A stretch of DNA of 64,000 bases, taken from assembly GCA_024741835.1 (NCBI GenBank), contig JAENRP010000051.1:124001-188000 (forward strand), read 5' to 3'. Each line of letters begins with the position of its first letter. Position 1 is the stretch's first letter. Positions 21,110 through 33,558 of this stretch are shown one piece after another. The notes beneath the pieces are model-generated. The model was not told the DNA's origin and did no database searches. It was given only the letters and a program-made list of their open reading frames with translations. Position numbers and translations under genes: made by a program. This DNA comes from Diplocarpon mali. Its lineage: Eukaryota; Ascomycota; Leotiomycetes; Helotiales; Drepanopezizaceae.

Positions 21110-23293
21110 AGAACATATGAGGCTGAGAGCTTAGAGCTCTTGCTTCATTTCATAGCACATGTATTCTAGATCACAATGCATGAGACTGGCACCTTGCCAG
21201 ATTTCACGCAATCTATTCTTGCTTTTGCTGATTCTCGCTGGCTTTGCGGGTCTGAGGTGCAAATCAAACAATCCTAATATGAGGTATCTTGCGGCCTTAT
21301 CATATTTGCAAAAATGAAATATATCGCAGACGTCGAAATAAATAAAGTGTGGAGACTACGAAAAAGTAAGTTATTCAAGGCTGCACGAGCTATGTATCCA
21401 CAATAGCTGTACTCTATATACACTGACTCTATTTCAGCAGAAATCCATGATCTATAAGCGTAGAAATCGAGCAAACTCTACTTTGGGGAGAGCTGGCTTG
21501 GCCGAAAGCCCTCCTTAGTCATGAGTATACACTACGTTATTGCAACTCCGGCAGGGATTCCAATAATATAATCAATTTTCATACAAGATATTGCGGCTTG
21601 TCCACTTCGATAAGCAATAGCAACAAGTTTCCCAGAATTACGCCAAAATAAAATCTCGAGAGAGTCTTCGTCTGTTATTCCTCGCCCCGATATAGCTTCG
21701 CCGCGGATTTTACTTTGACCGAGTCAAATCAAATTGACGAGAATGGAGTACCCCAGTGATCTCGAACTTCTCAGATCTCTGTAGCTCGCCGCCTCTATCT
21801 TCTCTCCAAAACCTGTATACTGCTCCTTACAGGCAGCAAAAGGACCCGCGAAGATCCTGGGTGAATGAGGCCGATCCTCGTGGAAGTGCCAACTCTCATG
21901 GCAAACCGTCCCTTGCTGGCCAATCTGTTAGCTCTTACAAAAGCGACGATGGGAAAACTTACTTACATTCAACTCCAGATGACAGTTGGAACCCCAAGCT
22001 CTCTATTCGGCGTCCCGAAGACAGTTCAGCAAGCAATTGATGGGTTTTCCGGCTCTTCACTTTCATCCTTTCAACACACAACAGCTCGAAACTTTCATCG
22101 GCACATGGACCGGAAACATCGACAGAGGACAGTAGTCCGTCGCCAGAGACACGGCCGTCAGAAATCAGCTAGGCACCATCGCGGTTCAACGGCATATCCT
22201 CACGTCAAGTACCCACGCAGCCTTTCAGTTACTCTGGCTCAATGCCCCTGGTCTGGAAGACGCTGAGTGCTGAACGGTAAGCGAGGTTTCATCAGCATTT
22301 GAACGGAATCAGTGTGAGTGAAGGGGAGTCTATTGTATTTTACAGGGCCTGGTAGGCTATGAGAAACACGACTGGGGTTCTTCGGGGTAGTGGCAAGATG
22401 CTGTGAGTGATTTGTTGAGAATTTACATGGAGATAAGAGAACGAAATCACTATCTGGGTCTTCAATTACCTAGCGGCGTGTTCACTGATGCGGAGGAGAC
22501 TGTCGAGAATCATAGCATGGCTTGCTGTTACTAGAGCGAATAGAGTAAAGAATTTTACGTGGGCAAAATAAAGATCTATTAGTCTAGAAGGACTTTTGAG
22601 GCCTTTTCTGGGATTTCAGTTTCGTAAGCTTTTACCTAACATAAAGAGAGTATTGTATCAAGTTGGGTCTGAGATTCGGAGCCACTGCGTAGCCGTGATA
22701 CTGATGTTTATATAATCGATGCCGAGAGCTAAGGAGTAATCAAAAGAGCTACTGGTACTAGAGATCCAGAGACAGTTTCTACTTATCAAAAAGAAAGAAA
22801 CAGATGTGCCCTGGTAGAGAGTCATATCATAGAAATCAGCTGACCATATATCTCTATTCTGAAGCTGAAAGAGCAACAGCAAGCATCTCCATTGATAACG
22901 AGATGATACCAGTTAGTCCCTCCAATAGAGCTCGTATGCTGGCATGCAACGGCGTGTCAACGAGAAACCAGGTTCATCACAGCCCGGAATGCCGCATGGA
23001 GCCAACATCAGCCGCGTCAGGCTTTTGTACCGAACCAGGCTCTACAACCCTAAGATACTGAGAGCTATGGGACAGCAATTGTTGGTATCACATTAGGTGA
23101 TTGTGTGCACAGGCGAAACTTCTCGAATACGTTGGATTATATTCGTGTGTAAAAGCTTGCTCTCGAAGCTACTCCTCGAGAGCGTAGAGTAGATACAGTA
23201 GCTGCCAAGCCTTCCCTGGCATGTGACTTATCACATGACAATTTATCATATGACCTATATGCCGACAGCAAGATACCGGCGTGGAACAGCATA
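21110..23293. other. Gene-poor AT-rich region
   Basis: About 2.2 kb downstream of RPT2. Open frames near 21756-22266 encode polar, Ser- and Asp-rich peptides in two frames without family resemblance. No terminal repeats or transposase remnants are visible. Confidence 0.4.
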
Positions 23294-23532
23294 ATGGAGG
23301 GCAAGTATGTTCATCTAGTCGCTCTAGAGACTGCGGCCTCCACGGGACTCGACGCTAATCTTCTCCTAGCACTGCCTCAAACGATGGTGCAAGTCCGTGG
23401 CCGAACCTGTACCGCAGCGATAACACGCTAAGAGCACACTACCTCGCGTTCGCAAAGTCAGAGCTGCGATGCAGCGCAGGAGGTGGAAAGGCTACTTCGA
23501 AAGCTGAAGGAGGTAGAAAGTTTGGCCTGTAA
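23294..23532 (+). CDS. Possible small two-exon gene, 57 residues
   Basis: An 11-nt first exon (23294-23304) ends at a perfect GTATGT donor. A 65 bp intron carries ACGCTAATC as branch point and ends CCTAG. The second exon 23370-23532 then reads open to TAA. The peptide begins MEGNTASNDGASPWPNLYRS and ends in a basic, Gly-rich tail. I do not recognise it. Good splice signals, plus short inverted motifs (TGTGAC / ATCACATGAC) 60-75 bp upstream of the ATG, argue for a real small gene, but chance cannot be ruled out. Confidence 0.33.
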
Positions 23533-25288
23533 GTTTTAGAATGATGCTACATCAGCTGCGCCAAAGCTTTATACGGTGGAACTGTTAGAATATACAAGGA
23601 TTGGAGATTAAGGCTTATGTAATCATACCTTGTATATATACTCCTGCAGCTCCATAGAACTCAGAATCTACACCTCAAGTTTCTGTCAGGAACAAGACAA
23701 TGTCCGGCTCACCGCTAACCTCGGCAGGAGTACACGATTGAACTCGAGCTACGGAAGAGAGCTCTCCAGTACGATATTAGACCTTCAGATCTCAGAAGTA
23801 AGGTAATAGAAGATCTGCTAGAGGTTCGGAGAATATAGGCCTCTTATCGATGTCGGCAGTGCGATGGTACGCAGATGATTTGAGGAAACAAGACAATACT
23901 ACATGATTAAATGAAGTCTGGCAATGCGGCTGACCATCAACCGAATATCTCAGCTGATCATAAGCTGTTACACTTGGTACGCTAGGGAGGACATAAAAAA
24001 CAGGATCTTTGCCAAAACTTACGTGCTTAAAATTAAGGGGCCAAAATCTACAGAAATTCTAGCGGTCGAGTATATAAAGTTCATCCGCTCCATCGTATCT
24101 GCTAACCGCCCGAGAGAAAGGTATGAGGCTAACAGTACGGGGAGAATAGTGGAGATATCGGACCTAAGGCTGGAACGCGAAAGTGACGTGGACGCCAGTG
24201 TGAAAATGATTAGCAAGAACTGCGGGAACAGAGAAGTTCTGAGGCTCCAGCGCTGATCCTATATCATCAGCTACATGTGTATGGTCGGATGAAGTGGGAG
24301 GGTGCTCTCTTTGCTAGAGCTTGCGTATGGTTGATTGCTAGTCCACTATCCTCAGAAGTATCCAGCGTTCAACATGCCCCGGGCTGTGCATAAACAGGGA
24401 CGTTTTCTCTGGTCCGACTGGGACGAAGACACGAGGGAGCTTTTTCCTACGAGGCGAGCAATGAATTAGACACAGATGTCAGTTCCATGTCTTTTTAATG
24501 GGTGGATGGTACTGCGCAAGCGGACACCCATACAAGCGTTGGGCCAAAATATGTTTGTTGATTGTCAACGCACAGTTAGCGAGGACTTGGCAGGTGGTTC
24601 GGACGCATCTAAGCCTAGCGAAAAAAGATACTCGAGGTGAGGATTTCCTACCGACCTCTAGTCCCAAGTGGCCACCTCATCAATCCAGAATCATGCCTTG
24701 CTACTGCGTCTAGCCCGAGTCGCCTTGCCCACGCCACCTTCAAGCCCAAGCAGCCGCGGAACACCAGCTGGACAGGGGGCGGCCGCAAAAACACTCCCTT
24801 GAGGCACGCAGCCACTCAGTTTAGCTGTAATATCAAGACGACTGTGGAGTTCTGGGACTCTGGAGACTGCTCAGTGATGCTCGGGGAGGGCTTGGGTGAG
24901 TCCTGATAGTCAGGAGGGAAGAACAACTAGATGAGAGGGTTCAACGCAGAAGCGAGTCGCTGCTTACGAGTTTCGTAAAGCGAAGGGCTATAGAAAAGCA
25001 ATTTCTTACAGACCAAAATCATAGCTTCTTTAGGATTTAAAATGCGCATGGGACTGCATGAGCCCAGCTTGCGTAGCGGTTCCGCGTCGACCAGTCTGTA
25101 AAAAGGTAGGTAGGTCATGATGAGTAAAAGCTCACGTGACATGCTTAACGTCACCAACGACCAACGTAGGTACGGCGAATTACACAAGTAAGCAGGCCCG
25201 TCCTCTCCGAGCAAAGGAAACACCATGTAGCCATAAAATAATGCTGCAATCTGGTTGTCCGACTATCCCTCAAGAATCTGAATTGATA
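23533..25288. other. Gene-poor region
   Basis: About 1.75 kb with isolated frames (23924-24256, 24637-24906) that have no recognisable content. Its right end holds the promoter of the dehydrogenase gene. Confidence 0.4.
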
Positions 25289-26109
25289 ATGTCCCCTTCC
25301 AAAGCACCAGCACTCCTCCTCGTCGGCTCAGGCCCCGGTATCGGTCTCGCAACCGCCCTGCTCTTCGCCCGGCGCAAGTTCCCCAAGGTCGCACTGATCT
25401 CACGCTCCGCGGAGCGCCTGGCTACCGAGGCAGAGACGATCAAGTCCTCTGTCACGGACAGAGACGTCTCTGTCAACACGTGGGCTGTGGACATCACCGA
25501 CGCGGAGAGATACAAGGCGATATTGCTAGAGGTGGGAGAGTGGGGAGACGTGACGTGTGTGGTGTTCAATGCCGCTCGTGTCCAGCCCAGTACGCTTCTA
25601 GAGGAGCCAGAGTCGGAGATCGTGGAGGACTTCAAGGCTCGTCCTTTGCTATCTGGGAGGAGACTGAACCTGAGTACTGACCAACAGGTAGGTGACGAAT
25701 ATCGCTCTACACACCACAGCATCCTGGGCAATGCCGCTCCTGAGCAGGAAGTCTGCAGCTGAAGCCCCGAGTCTGCTGGTAACGAGCAGCTTGTTGTGGA
25801 GAGACCCGTACCCGGCCTTCTTCTCGCTTTCGATGGTGAAGTCGAGCCAGCGCAACCTGGTGCAGAGTTTGGGGTTGAGTTTTCCCGGTAAGTCGCGAGG
25901 TTGGGCTCTCTCCCCGCGAGAGGACCGGAACGAAAAGAAAGGGGATGTTAATATGAGTAGCGGTCCACTGCGCGCTTCTCAATGTCGGCGGCCAGGTGCG
26001 TGCGGATGATGAGTTCCTGAATCCAACGAGCATCGCGGAGAAGTTTTGGGAGCTGTATGAGCAGAAGGAGGGAGCTTGGGCTCTGGATATGGATGTTCTC
26101 GGGGAGTAG
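25289..26109 (+). CDS. Short-chain dehydrogenase/reductase
   Basis: Exons 25289-25636, 25692-25887 and 25961-26109 give about 230 residues. A Rossmann nucleotide-binding start (ALLLVGSGPGIGLATALLFA, about 7-26) and SRSAERL are clear. The segment VVFNAARV replaces the classical NNAG. LLVTSSLL holds the catalytic Ser region, and PYPAFFSLSMVKSSQ replaces YxxxK with a Ser-x3-K-like arrangement, so activity is uncertain. The first intron seems to use GC-AG ends: the frame breaks after EDFK at 25636 and resumes at VTNIALHTT at 25692. The second intron is standard GTAAGT. The N-terminal in-frame extension up to 25136 is ignored because family proteins start at the glycine-rich motif. The substrate is unknown. 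Confidence 0.72.
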
Positions 26110-29100
26110 TAGGTGAGGGTGCGAGGCGATGGAGTTTGCATGGCGCCAGAACTGGGAACGGAACAGCCTCGACTTCTCTGACGATTCGTGCCTAAATGGC
26201 CCGAGTAGAACGTCCCAAGCAGTGGAATTATGTATCTGGAGGATTTGTGTCAGCCACAGGGAGTGGTTTGTTTTTATTTTTATAATCTGCGTATGTAACA
26301 AGGAAGCAACCCTCTAATGCAATACCTCTTCCGCAATAGTTCTCTCATGGTGCACTCCCTGCGCCCACTCAAAATGCACGTCCCTCTCCCCAAGACCTCA
26401 CTGTCCAGGGCTCTCTTACCACGCATGTTCTCCATGTGTTAATTGGTTTGCTAAAAGATACTTGCAAGACATAGAGAACCGATACATACTCTTAATGTCA
26501 TAGTCGTTATTTATTCTCACATATCATACCTATGTAATGGTTTTCCTCCCATGTCATACCCGTATAATGTTTCCACTACATCTCAACAGCAGTATCATGA
26601 GAGCAACATCCCGTTTCACGTACCAACCACTCGGCACCTGTATCCCCTAGACGAAAGGCCCACGGGCTACTCCGCCGTGGCAACCGCAGACCTCGAGAGC
26701 ACGTGAAGGCAACTCCGCCTCCTCACCTGGCCCAAGACAGCTCAGGGATGCAGTGCCACTGACCTCGCCCAATGCCGCTGACGAGAAGGTAAGCCGCCAC
26801 GATGTTGCCCCCCGCCGCGAGACGAAGAACGGGCAGCCTGACAGCTTCGGGGAGTGGGTGGAGGGGACAAAAAGAACTGCGGTGTTTGTCGATTCCTCTG
26901 TCGGTCGGGGAAAACGTCAGGTGCTTACCACGCTGGTACGGGGGAGAGGGAGAGGCACGGTGGAGCGGTTACGTGCCGGGCCCTGCTGGTGGCGGCAGCA
27001 CCCTGCGATGGTAATGATGCCCGCGCGCAAACATGGCCGGTTGCACATCCACCAGCAGCGCCGGGTTGTTGTTGACGACCGCGTAGCGAACATCGCGCCG
27101 GAGAGACGGAGCAGCTGTCGGGCGAGGTTGACCAGGGCTAGGTCATGTGATGGCGCGCGCCGATGGGAGATTGCCCCACCTTGCCTATGCCTTCTGCTGC
27201 GCGACGCGGGCGTGGGGTCGCGGGAGTTTGTTTACCTTGCGTACATCTCGCGAGATGGGCCAGGTACAGGACGAGCGGTGCGATGGCACCCTCCTCTTCT
27301 CGGGACGACCGCTCCAAGCTCCAAGCTCCAAGCAGAGAGATCGGCTCTGGGGAGTCCACCGCCAACCCGCCGCGAGGAATTCAAAGGGGTCGCTGTCCGC
27401 TGCTGTCGAGCCGTTGGTGCTTCGGGTAGCCTCGCACCCTTGAGTGCTCGCAGAACCGGCCCCCTCTCTTCGAACAAAACAAGCTGGGAACGGCCGTCCC
27501 CATTCCCAGGTAGGAGAAGCGGTACCGTGGCGGATCGAAGGACCCCCTCTCTGTCGCCCATCGGTCGAGTCAGTCTCCCCGCACAGTTCCGAGCTTCCCT
27601 CGTCATCACGGGATCCAGCTAGATCATCTCCCCTCACATCCTCGGGCTTCTCGACTGGGCACTTCGCACCCCGAAACAACCTGATCTCCCCGAGCAGCGG
27701 CCTTGGATAGATCAGGTGACGCGGCTACCGCATGAACTGGACCGGGCTGGGCTGGATGGCGGCTCGGCGCGAACAGGCATTCAACTGAAACCCCTCGGGA
27801 TGAGGTAGCTCGCCGTCGGTAGGGGTTTCCCTCGGAAGAACTCTATACTTTGGCAAAATCTTTTGGCTCCTCGAATTCTTCTCGCGGGGTCCGAGTCTTC
27901 TGACAGCCATGCTTGGAATTCCAACAGCTCCCCTTACTGGCTTGTACCAGACGACTTCACCCTCGAGCCAAGAACAGCCCTCTAGCGTCATTCCAGCGAT
28001 CTGGTGCAGTCTCTGTCTCCGGGTGCTGAGCTCTCCAGACATGGCTCTGGAGCCGAGACCTCAAGATATCGAGAGGATGGAGTCCGTTATTGCACGGCAT
28101 TGTCCAGCGGTGGAAGGTCTTGTGGTTGGCGTACGGCCTGTCGGCTCCGTCCGCATTCGAGCTGCCTACGGCTGGGGTTGGACTTGCTCCTGACGCAGGT
28201 ATCTTCGAGAGACGACTGCCCATTGTCCTCGCACGATGCGTACGAGGGATCACTGCTACCAGGCCTTGGAACGGACATCCTCATCTGGCTCTGCACCGAT
28301 CCAAGGCCTGTAGAGGCTGAGTTCCGGGTCCTCTTGACGGTAATCTGATGCCTTCTGCGAGAATGGTTTGCTTCGACTTTTGGTTCATGTACAGCGGGTC
28401 CAGCCGTTGCCACCAGGCGTTCTGTAAGACTGTAAGAAGCCCCATCTGGGCCCGTATAACGACATCTCGTCTGGAGCGCTCCAGCCCCGACGGCAGACAG
28501 CCGGGCGGCCTCCTCTTCAGCTCGGGGGCTCGCTAGGAGTCGGGGAGAGCGAGTGTGCTGCAGTTCGATTTCCAGGCAGGAAATCGAGACCGAAAATCGG
28601 GGGTTTTCTCCTGCGCCTTTCCTCGGTGGCTCCGCGAGAATACGATGCTCTTCCCTACCTTACATTCGAGCCTGCGAAAGCCAAGTAGAACAAAATAAAG
28701 AACAATGCCTTGATGGCGGTCACTCCCAGTATGGGTGCGTCTATCTATCCCTCTGGACTCCGACTCCACCCCTGTTCGAGCGACACGGTATGGCATCTTG
28801 CGATAACTCGGCGGCGATTCCGCGATGGTTTCGCGGTAACATTACGGTCTCCCTATAGTCAAATCTCTTGTAATAAGGTAGTCAACCCCCCTTTGAAATC
28901 CTATCAGAATGTGGCTGGAAGCATTGGCACGTCTTGCTTGCACAATTATAACGTGACTCGATTTCTGCTTCCAAGGTTTACGGCGTGATACTTGGATGGG
29001 CGACTCGTAGGTAATGGTTCTGGCAAGCTTGCCACCTCAAAGTCGAGGTGCGGCACTTTGCCCCTCTCCCCCTCCTCCCCCCTACTCCTGGCAGGCTCCG

Positions 29101-31764
29101 GACGCTGCTCCGTATACTTCTTGGCTCGATACGTCCCCCGGGTGCTGGCCTAGTCAGACCTCGACCTCGAACTGGAACCGTCGCGACGAGCTTCCAAGCC
29201 CGAGCTTCCAAGCCCGAGCTGCGGACGTACTCGGAGTCGGAGGATGCTCTTCTCCCCTCGAGGCTGAAGATACGTGGCTATAGCGTGGCGTAGTCTCGAC
29301 TCGCGTGATTTGGGCTTCACAGGGTCTTTTACCTTCTTTTGAATTTTTGCGAGGGATTCTCTTGCAGGTATAATACATGAAGATAGCAATTTGAGCAGCT
29401 GCCGAGGCGCTGCGTAGAGCTGGCTGGACTACCTTGCTTGACCGCGGGCCAGAGCAGCACCATGTGAGAAGTGAGAGAGCATTTACAGTACCCTTGCAGA
29501 GGCCCTTCTCACCACCCCTGAAGGTAAGCCAACGTGGTGTTTGTCTGGCCGGCGACGAAGTGAACCAGCATTCACCTTGTGCTCTGCTTCACCACGAGCT
29601 GTAGCTGTAGCTGCGGCGGAACCTGATCATCCTGCGCACGCGTGAGACGTGCCTCTCTACCCCACGCAAGCCAGAGAGATCTGCCAATCTGCCGAACTCC
29701 AACTCCTGGAATCCGATTGCAGCCACGGAGGCTGTCCGTCGCATCGACTCGACCAGCGCGGCTCCCCACGCTCTGGCTCGCCAGTTGTGGCTCGGGTCTG
29801 GCGGTGCAATCCTCCGCGGCGCGTCGACGTCGAGAGGAGCAGCTCCATGGCCGCACGTCGGGCCTGCGGAAACCAAGGCTGGTTCCATCCACGTCGCTGC
29901 AAGCACAGCACCGCACCTCGCCCGTCGAAGCTCTGGTTGCGAAAGCGATGCTTGGGCGGGAGAGTCCGGGCAAGGGGGAAAGCGATACTGATCTCTCCCA
30001 TGCGGCGCCGAGGCACCGTCACGACACGACACGACTCAACCCCCAGCGATGTCAATCTGACCCTGACTAACCCAGCGCCGCCGAGACTGGTTCAGATAAG
30101 CTTAAGCTGCGGGGGTCAGGGGGCGATGGGGGTGGGCATGCGGCGGCGAGGTCACCATCATGATGCGGACCTTGGCTCGGTGAGTCTGTGAGGGGCAAAA
30201 GGCCTTGGTGCGCTCGTCGGGCGGAAACTCGTCGATGCGCACTCCGCCTCACCGTCGGCGCGCAGGCGACGACGCCTCGCGTGCTGGGACACGCCGAATG
30301 TCTCGGTCGTGTTGCGGGGACAAACGGACGAACAGACAGCTTGGTGAGACGAACTGAAGATTCATCAACGCGCATGAGTGCGACGCTTCTCCCTTTCTTT
30401 CTCTCTTTCTTCCCCCCCCCCTCCGCCAGTCCTCCTGTCGGATGCATCGTCTCGCGCAGAGGCCAGGCTCACTGCTGTGCAGCGGCTGGCCGGCGCCGAG
30501 GACGTACCTCTTAATCAAGATGAATCTCCCGGTCTCACGCACCCTCTTCCCGACAGATCGATCTCTTCACGTAAAGCTGTGCACTTTCTATCGCACGGCT
30601 TGCCCGAGGTCAATCTAGACGGAGCACGCTATCATCTCTCTCCTCCATGCGGCTCTGAGTCGCCGCCCTCTCGCCTTCTCCTCTCTGCAGGCGCACCGGG
30701 GGTTAATAAAACCAAAAAACCAACCAAAAAAACCCCTCCAGTGATCTCCCGGACGTGACGGACGGCTTGGATTGAGTTCGTTGCGCTGTGCAGACGACTG
30801 GTATTTCCCTGGCACTGTCAGCGGCCCGGTCGTGCCCTTTCGCTTCAGACGAGTCGGAACCCGCGCACTCGTCTCCCTCAGCCTCTTCCCCGGCCGGCCA
30901 TTCATCCACCTCAATGCAAAGCGATCTCCCAGCATGAAACGGACCAGCAGCTGGCACCCCGCGAACCGGGCAGCTTCATCGCACAACTTCGTCGCAATTC
31001 GCCCGGCTCGGGGGAGAGACAACCTGGAGACATGGTGGCACGACTTGGCCGGTGGATGCTGGCCCGCCGGACCTGGGCTTGTCTGGTGTTTGGCTTCGTG
31101 CTCAGCGTGTCGCTGCGAGAACACAGGACAATACGCTGCTCTCTACTGTATCATATCCCCTTGGCCGTTTGACTTGGCGCGGTTGCATGCTGCCCCCCGC
31201 CGACCGGCTGCATTGCATTGAATTGAATTGAATTGCATGGCTCCTGGCTCCTGGCTCCTGGATCTGACAAGCACAGAGTTGATCATGGATCATGCATCGT
31301 AGCCAAGCCTCATCAGGGGCACCTCTTAGCCATGAGCGTAATGCTCCTGAAAGCGCGGCAAACTGCACGGACGCATTTCGAGATGCAGACACACGGTGGA
31401 TACCTGCCCGGCTCCTGGGTATTGCTTTGTTCGGTGTTGGCCCCATATATGCCACGCCCGAACCACGCTCTCTTTGCCTCTCGACTGCTCTCCTTGTGTG
31501 CCGTTCGGCTTGACTATTGTGCTTCGCTTCGCTCTACGCTCATTCGTTTCTTTTTCTTTCTACCGCTGGTTCGATCTCTTATTTCTTGCCCGTGAAGAGC
31601 ATGCTCGTTGCTATCCCGAGGTACCTTACATACTAGACTTCTATTCTGCCATTTGGATTCCGGCATTCATTTGGCACGCCTCTTCGCCTCGATCTACGAA
31701 CCATAGCCCAAGACAGAGAACCAGACGGGCATTCCAGGAAGAAAGATAGAGGGGAAGAAGAAAC
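26110..31764. other. Long GC-rich region without a credible gene
   Basis: About 5.6 kb. Many long frames overlap on all six strands (for example 26753-27622 and 29649-30191), are Arg-, Pro- and Ser-rich, and resemble no family. That is what high GC produces by chance. Near the right end, 31211-31261 holds short tandem repeats (gaatt, then ggctcct). A C-run is near 30411-30420. The last 1 kb is presumably the protease promoter. Confidence 0.45.
31211..31261. repeat. Two adjacent short tandem repeats
   Basis: A GAATT/TGAAT array is directly followed by three copies of ggctcct, in the region upstream of the protease gene. Confidence 0.7.
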
Positions 31765-33558
31765 ATGTTTTCCCGCTTCTCACTGCCGCTCGTCATCACC
31801 TCTCTCTTCGCACTGATCCTAGCCACACCAACACCACACGGCGAGGTAGGAGGAAGCCGAGGAGGGTTGAGGAAAGCCCTCCAGGGCATCGGCGTACCGG
31901 TCAACAATGTCGACGCCACGGACATCGTGGCGAATCGGTACATCGTGGTCTACAACGACAACTGCACCGACGAGCGGGTCGAGTACCACCAATCCATGAT
32001 CGCGACCGCGCTGAAGAAACGCAACATCGGGAAGCGCGCGCTTGACGGGCGCATGATGAGCCAGCACATCTCGCCCTTTGCGATCCAGGGGTGGAGAGGC
32101 ACCATCTTGGACGCGGACGATGCGATGATGTTGTCGATTGCCGACATGAGCGATGTGCGTTCTCCCACCGCACCTCGAGTCCCGCGGCGGCCGGGAGGGG
32201 GAGCGAGGCAGGTCAACTCACACAGGAAGAGAAGGCTGACCCGGCTGTGCGTGTATAGGTGGCGTATATCGAGGCCGACACCCAGGTCAAAGTCAACACT
32301 CTCGTTTCGCAGCCGGCCGCTACACCGGGCCTGAGGCGCCTGTCACATGCTGGTGCCGACGGGCCGGCTGCCGCAGGACAGGGCTATATCTTTGACAACT
32401 CGTCGGGCCTGGGCATCACGGCTTACATCGTCGATACCGGGATCCGGATCTCTCACGAGGTACGTCGTCTCGGCCGCTGTCCTCTTCCGTGCCGTGACAG
32501 AGAGGAAGGGATGTGCAGCTCACTCGCCTAGGAATACGGCGGACGTGCCATCTGGGGGGCAAACTTTGTCAACTCCATCGTATGTATCTCTCGACGCCCC
32601 TCCCGACGTAGATCATGGACCGCCGGGTTCCGGGAGAAAAGAGACCGACTGACCGACCCAGGACACTGATGAGAACGGCCATGGCTCACACGTCGCGGGA
32701 ACCGTCGGAGGCGCTACGTACGGCGTCGCGAAACAGGTCCAGCTGGTGGCCGTCAAGTCACTCGACGCCAATGGCGCGGGCACGAATTCCGGCGTCATCT
32801 CCGCGCTGAATTTCGGTTCGTTCCTCTCTCCCCGTGCCGCCCCCCTCGCGTCCCCTCCTGACAGGCCGCAGTCGAGACCAACGCCACCGCCCGCGGCCTC
32901 GCGGGGAAGGCCGTCATGAACATGTCGATCGGCGGCTCCAAGTCGGCAGCGCTCAACGCCGCCGTGGCAGGCCTGACCCGGGCCGGCGTGACCGTCGTCG
33001 TGGCGGCGGGCAACGAGGGCCAAGATGCCAACAACGTCTCCCCGGCTTCCGCCCCGAGCGCCATCACCGTCGGCGCCGTGGACGCGAACGACGCGATTGC
33101 GAGCTTCAGCAACTTCGGCACGAGCGTGGACATCTTTGCGACCGGCGTCAAGGTGCAGAGCGTGGGCATCAAGAGCGACACTGCGTCGACGGTGCTCAGC
33201 GGGACGAGTATGGGTATGTCTCCCCTCTCCGCCCTCTCCTCCTTTGGCCGGTCTCGTCAGGTTGAAACGCTTATTCTCTTTTGTTGATGGTGTGTCCCTC
33301 GCATGGGCCGAGAGGGGTCAGAGGCACAAGCGAAAAGCTTAAAAGTGAACGAACTAGAAAGTCAACAACGCTGATCCACACCTAGCATCGCCGCACGTCG
33401 CCGGCCTCGCCGCCTACCTCATGGCATTCGAGAACATCACCAACCCTGCCGACGTCCTGGCGCGCATGCAGCAGCTCGCCCAGTCGACGGGCGCGGCGGT
33501 CGTGGGCGCGAACTCGCAGACCACGACGCTGATTGCCTACAACGGGGACGGCTTCTAG
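31765..33558 (+). CDS. Secreted subtilisin-like serine protease (S8, proteinase K type)
   Basis: Six exons, 31765-32154, 32259-32459, 32532-32579, 32662-32815, 32872-33213 and 33386-33558, give 435 residues. A signal peptide ([20 protein letters not shown], about 5-24) is followed by an I9 propeptide ([10 protein letters not shown] through [13 protein letters not shown]). The S8 domain has all catalytic residues: Asp189 in IVDTG, His220 in [10 protein letters not shown] and Ser377 in SGTSMASPHVAG. The oxyanion Asn lies in VVVAAGNEG. Several catalytic motifs are restored only by splicing, for example SGTSM/ASPH, which supports the model. It is expected to be an extracellular endoprotease of general nutrition or host degradation. 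Length and order are normal for the family, with no C-terminal extension. Confidence 0.93.

Noticed and set aside
26753..27622. 289-residue frame in GC-rich DNA
   Set aside because: Overlapped by long frames on both strands, Arg/Ser/Pro-rich, with no motif. It looks like a product of base composition.
28980..29020. Stretch resembling part of 5S rRNA (ACTTGGATGGGCGAC)
   Set aside because: The upstream 80 bases do not fit 5S rRNA sequence or pairing, so only the short match remains.
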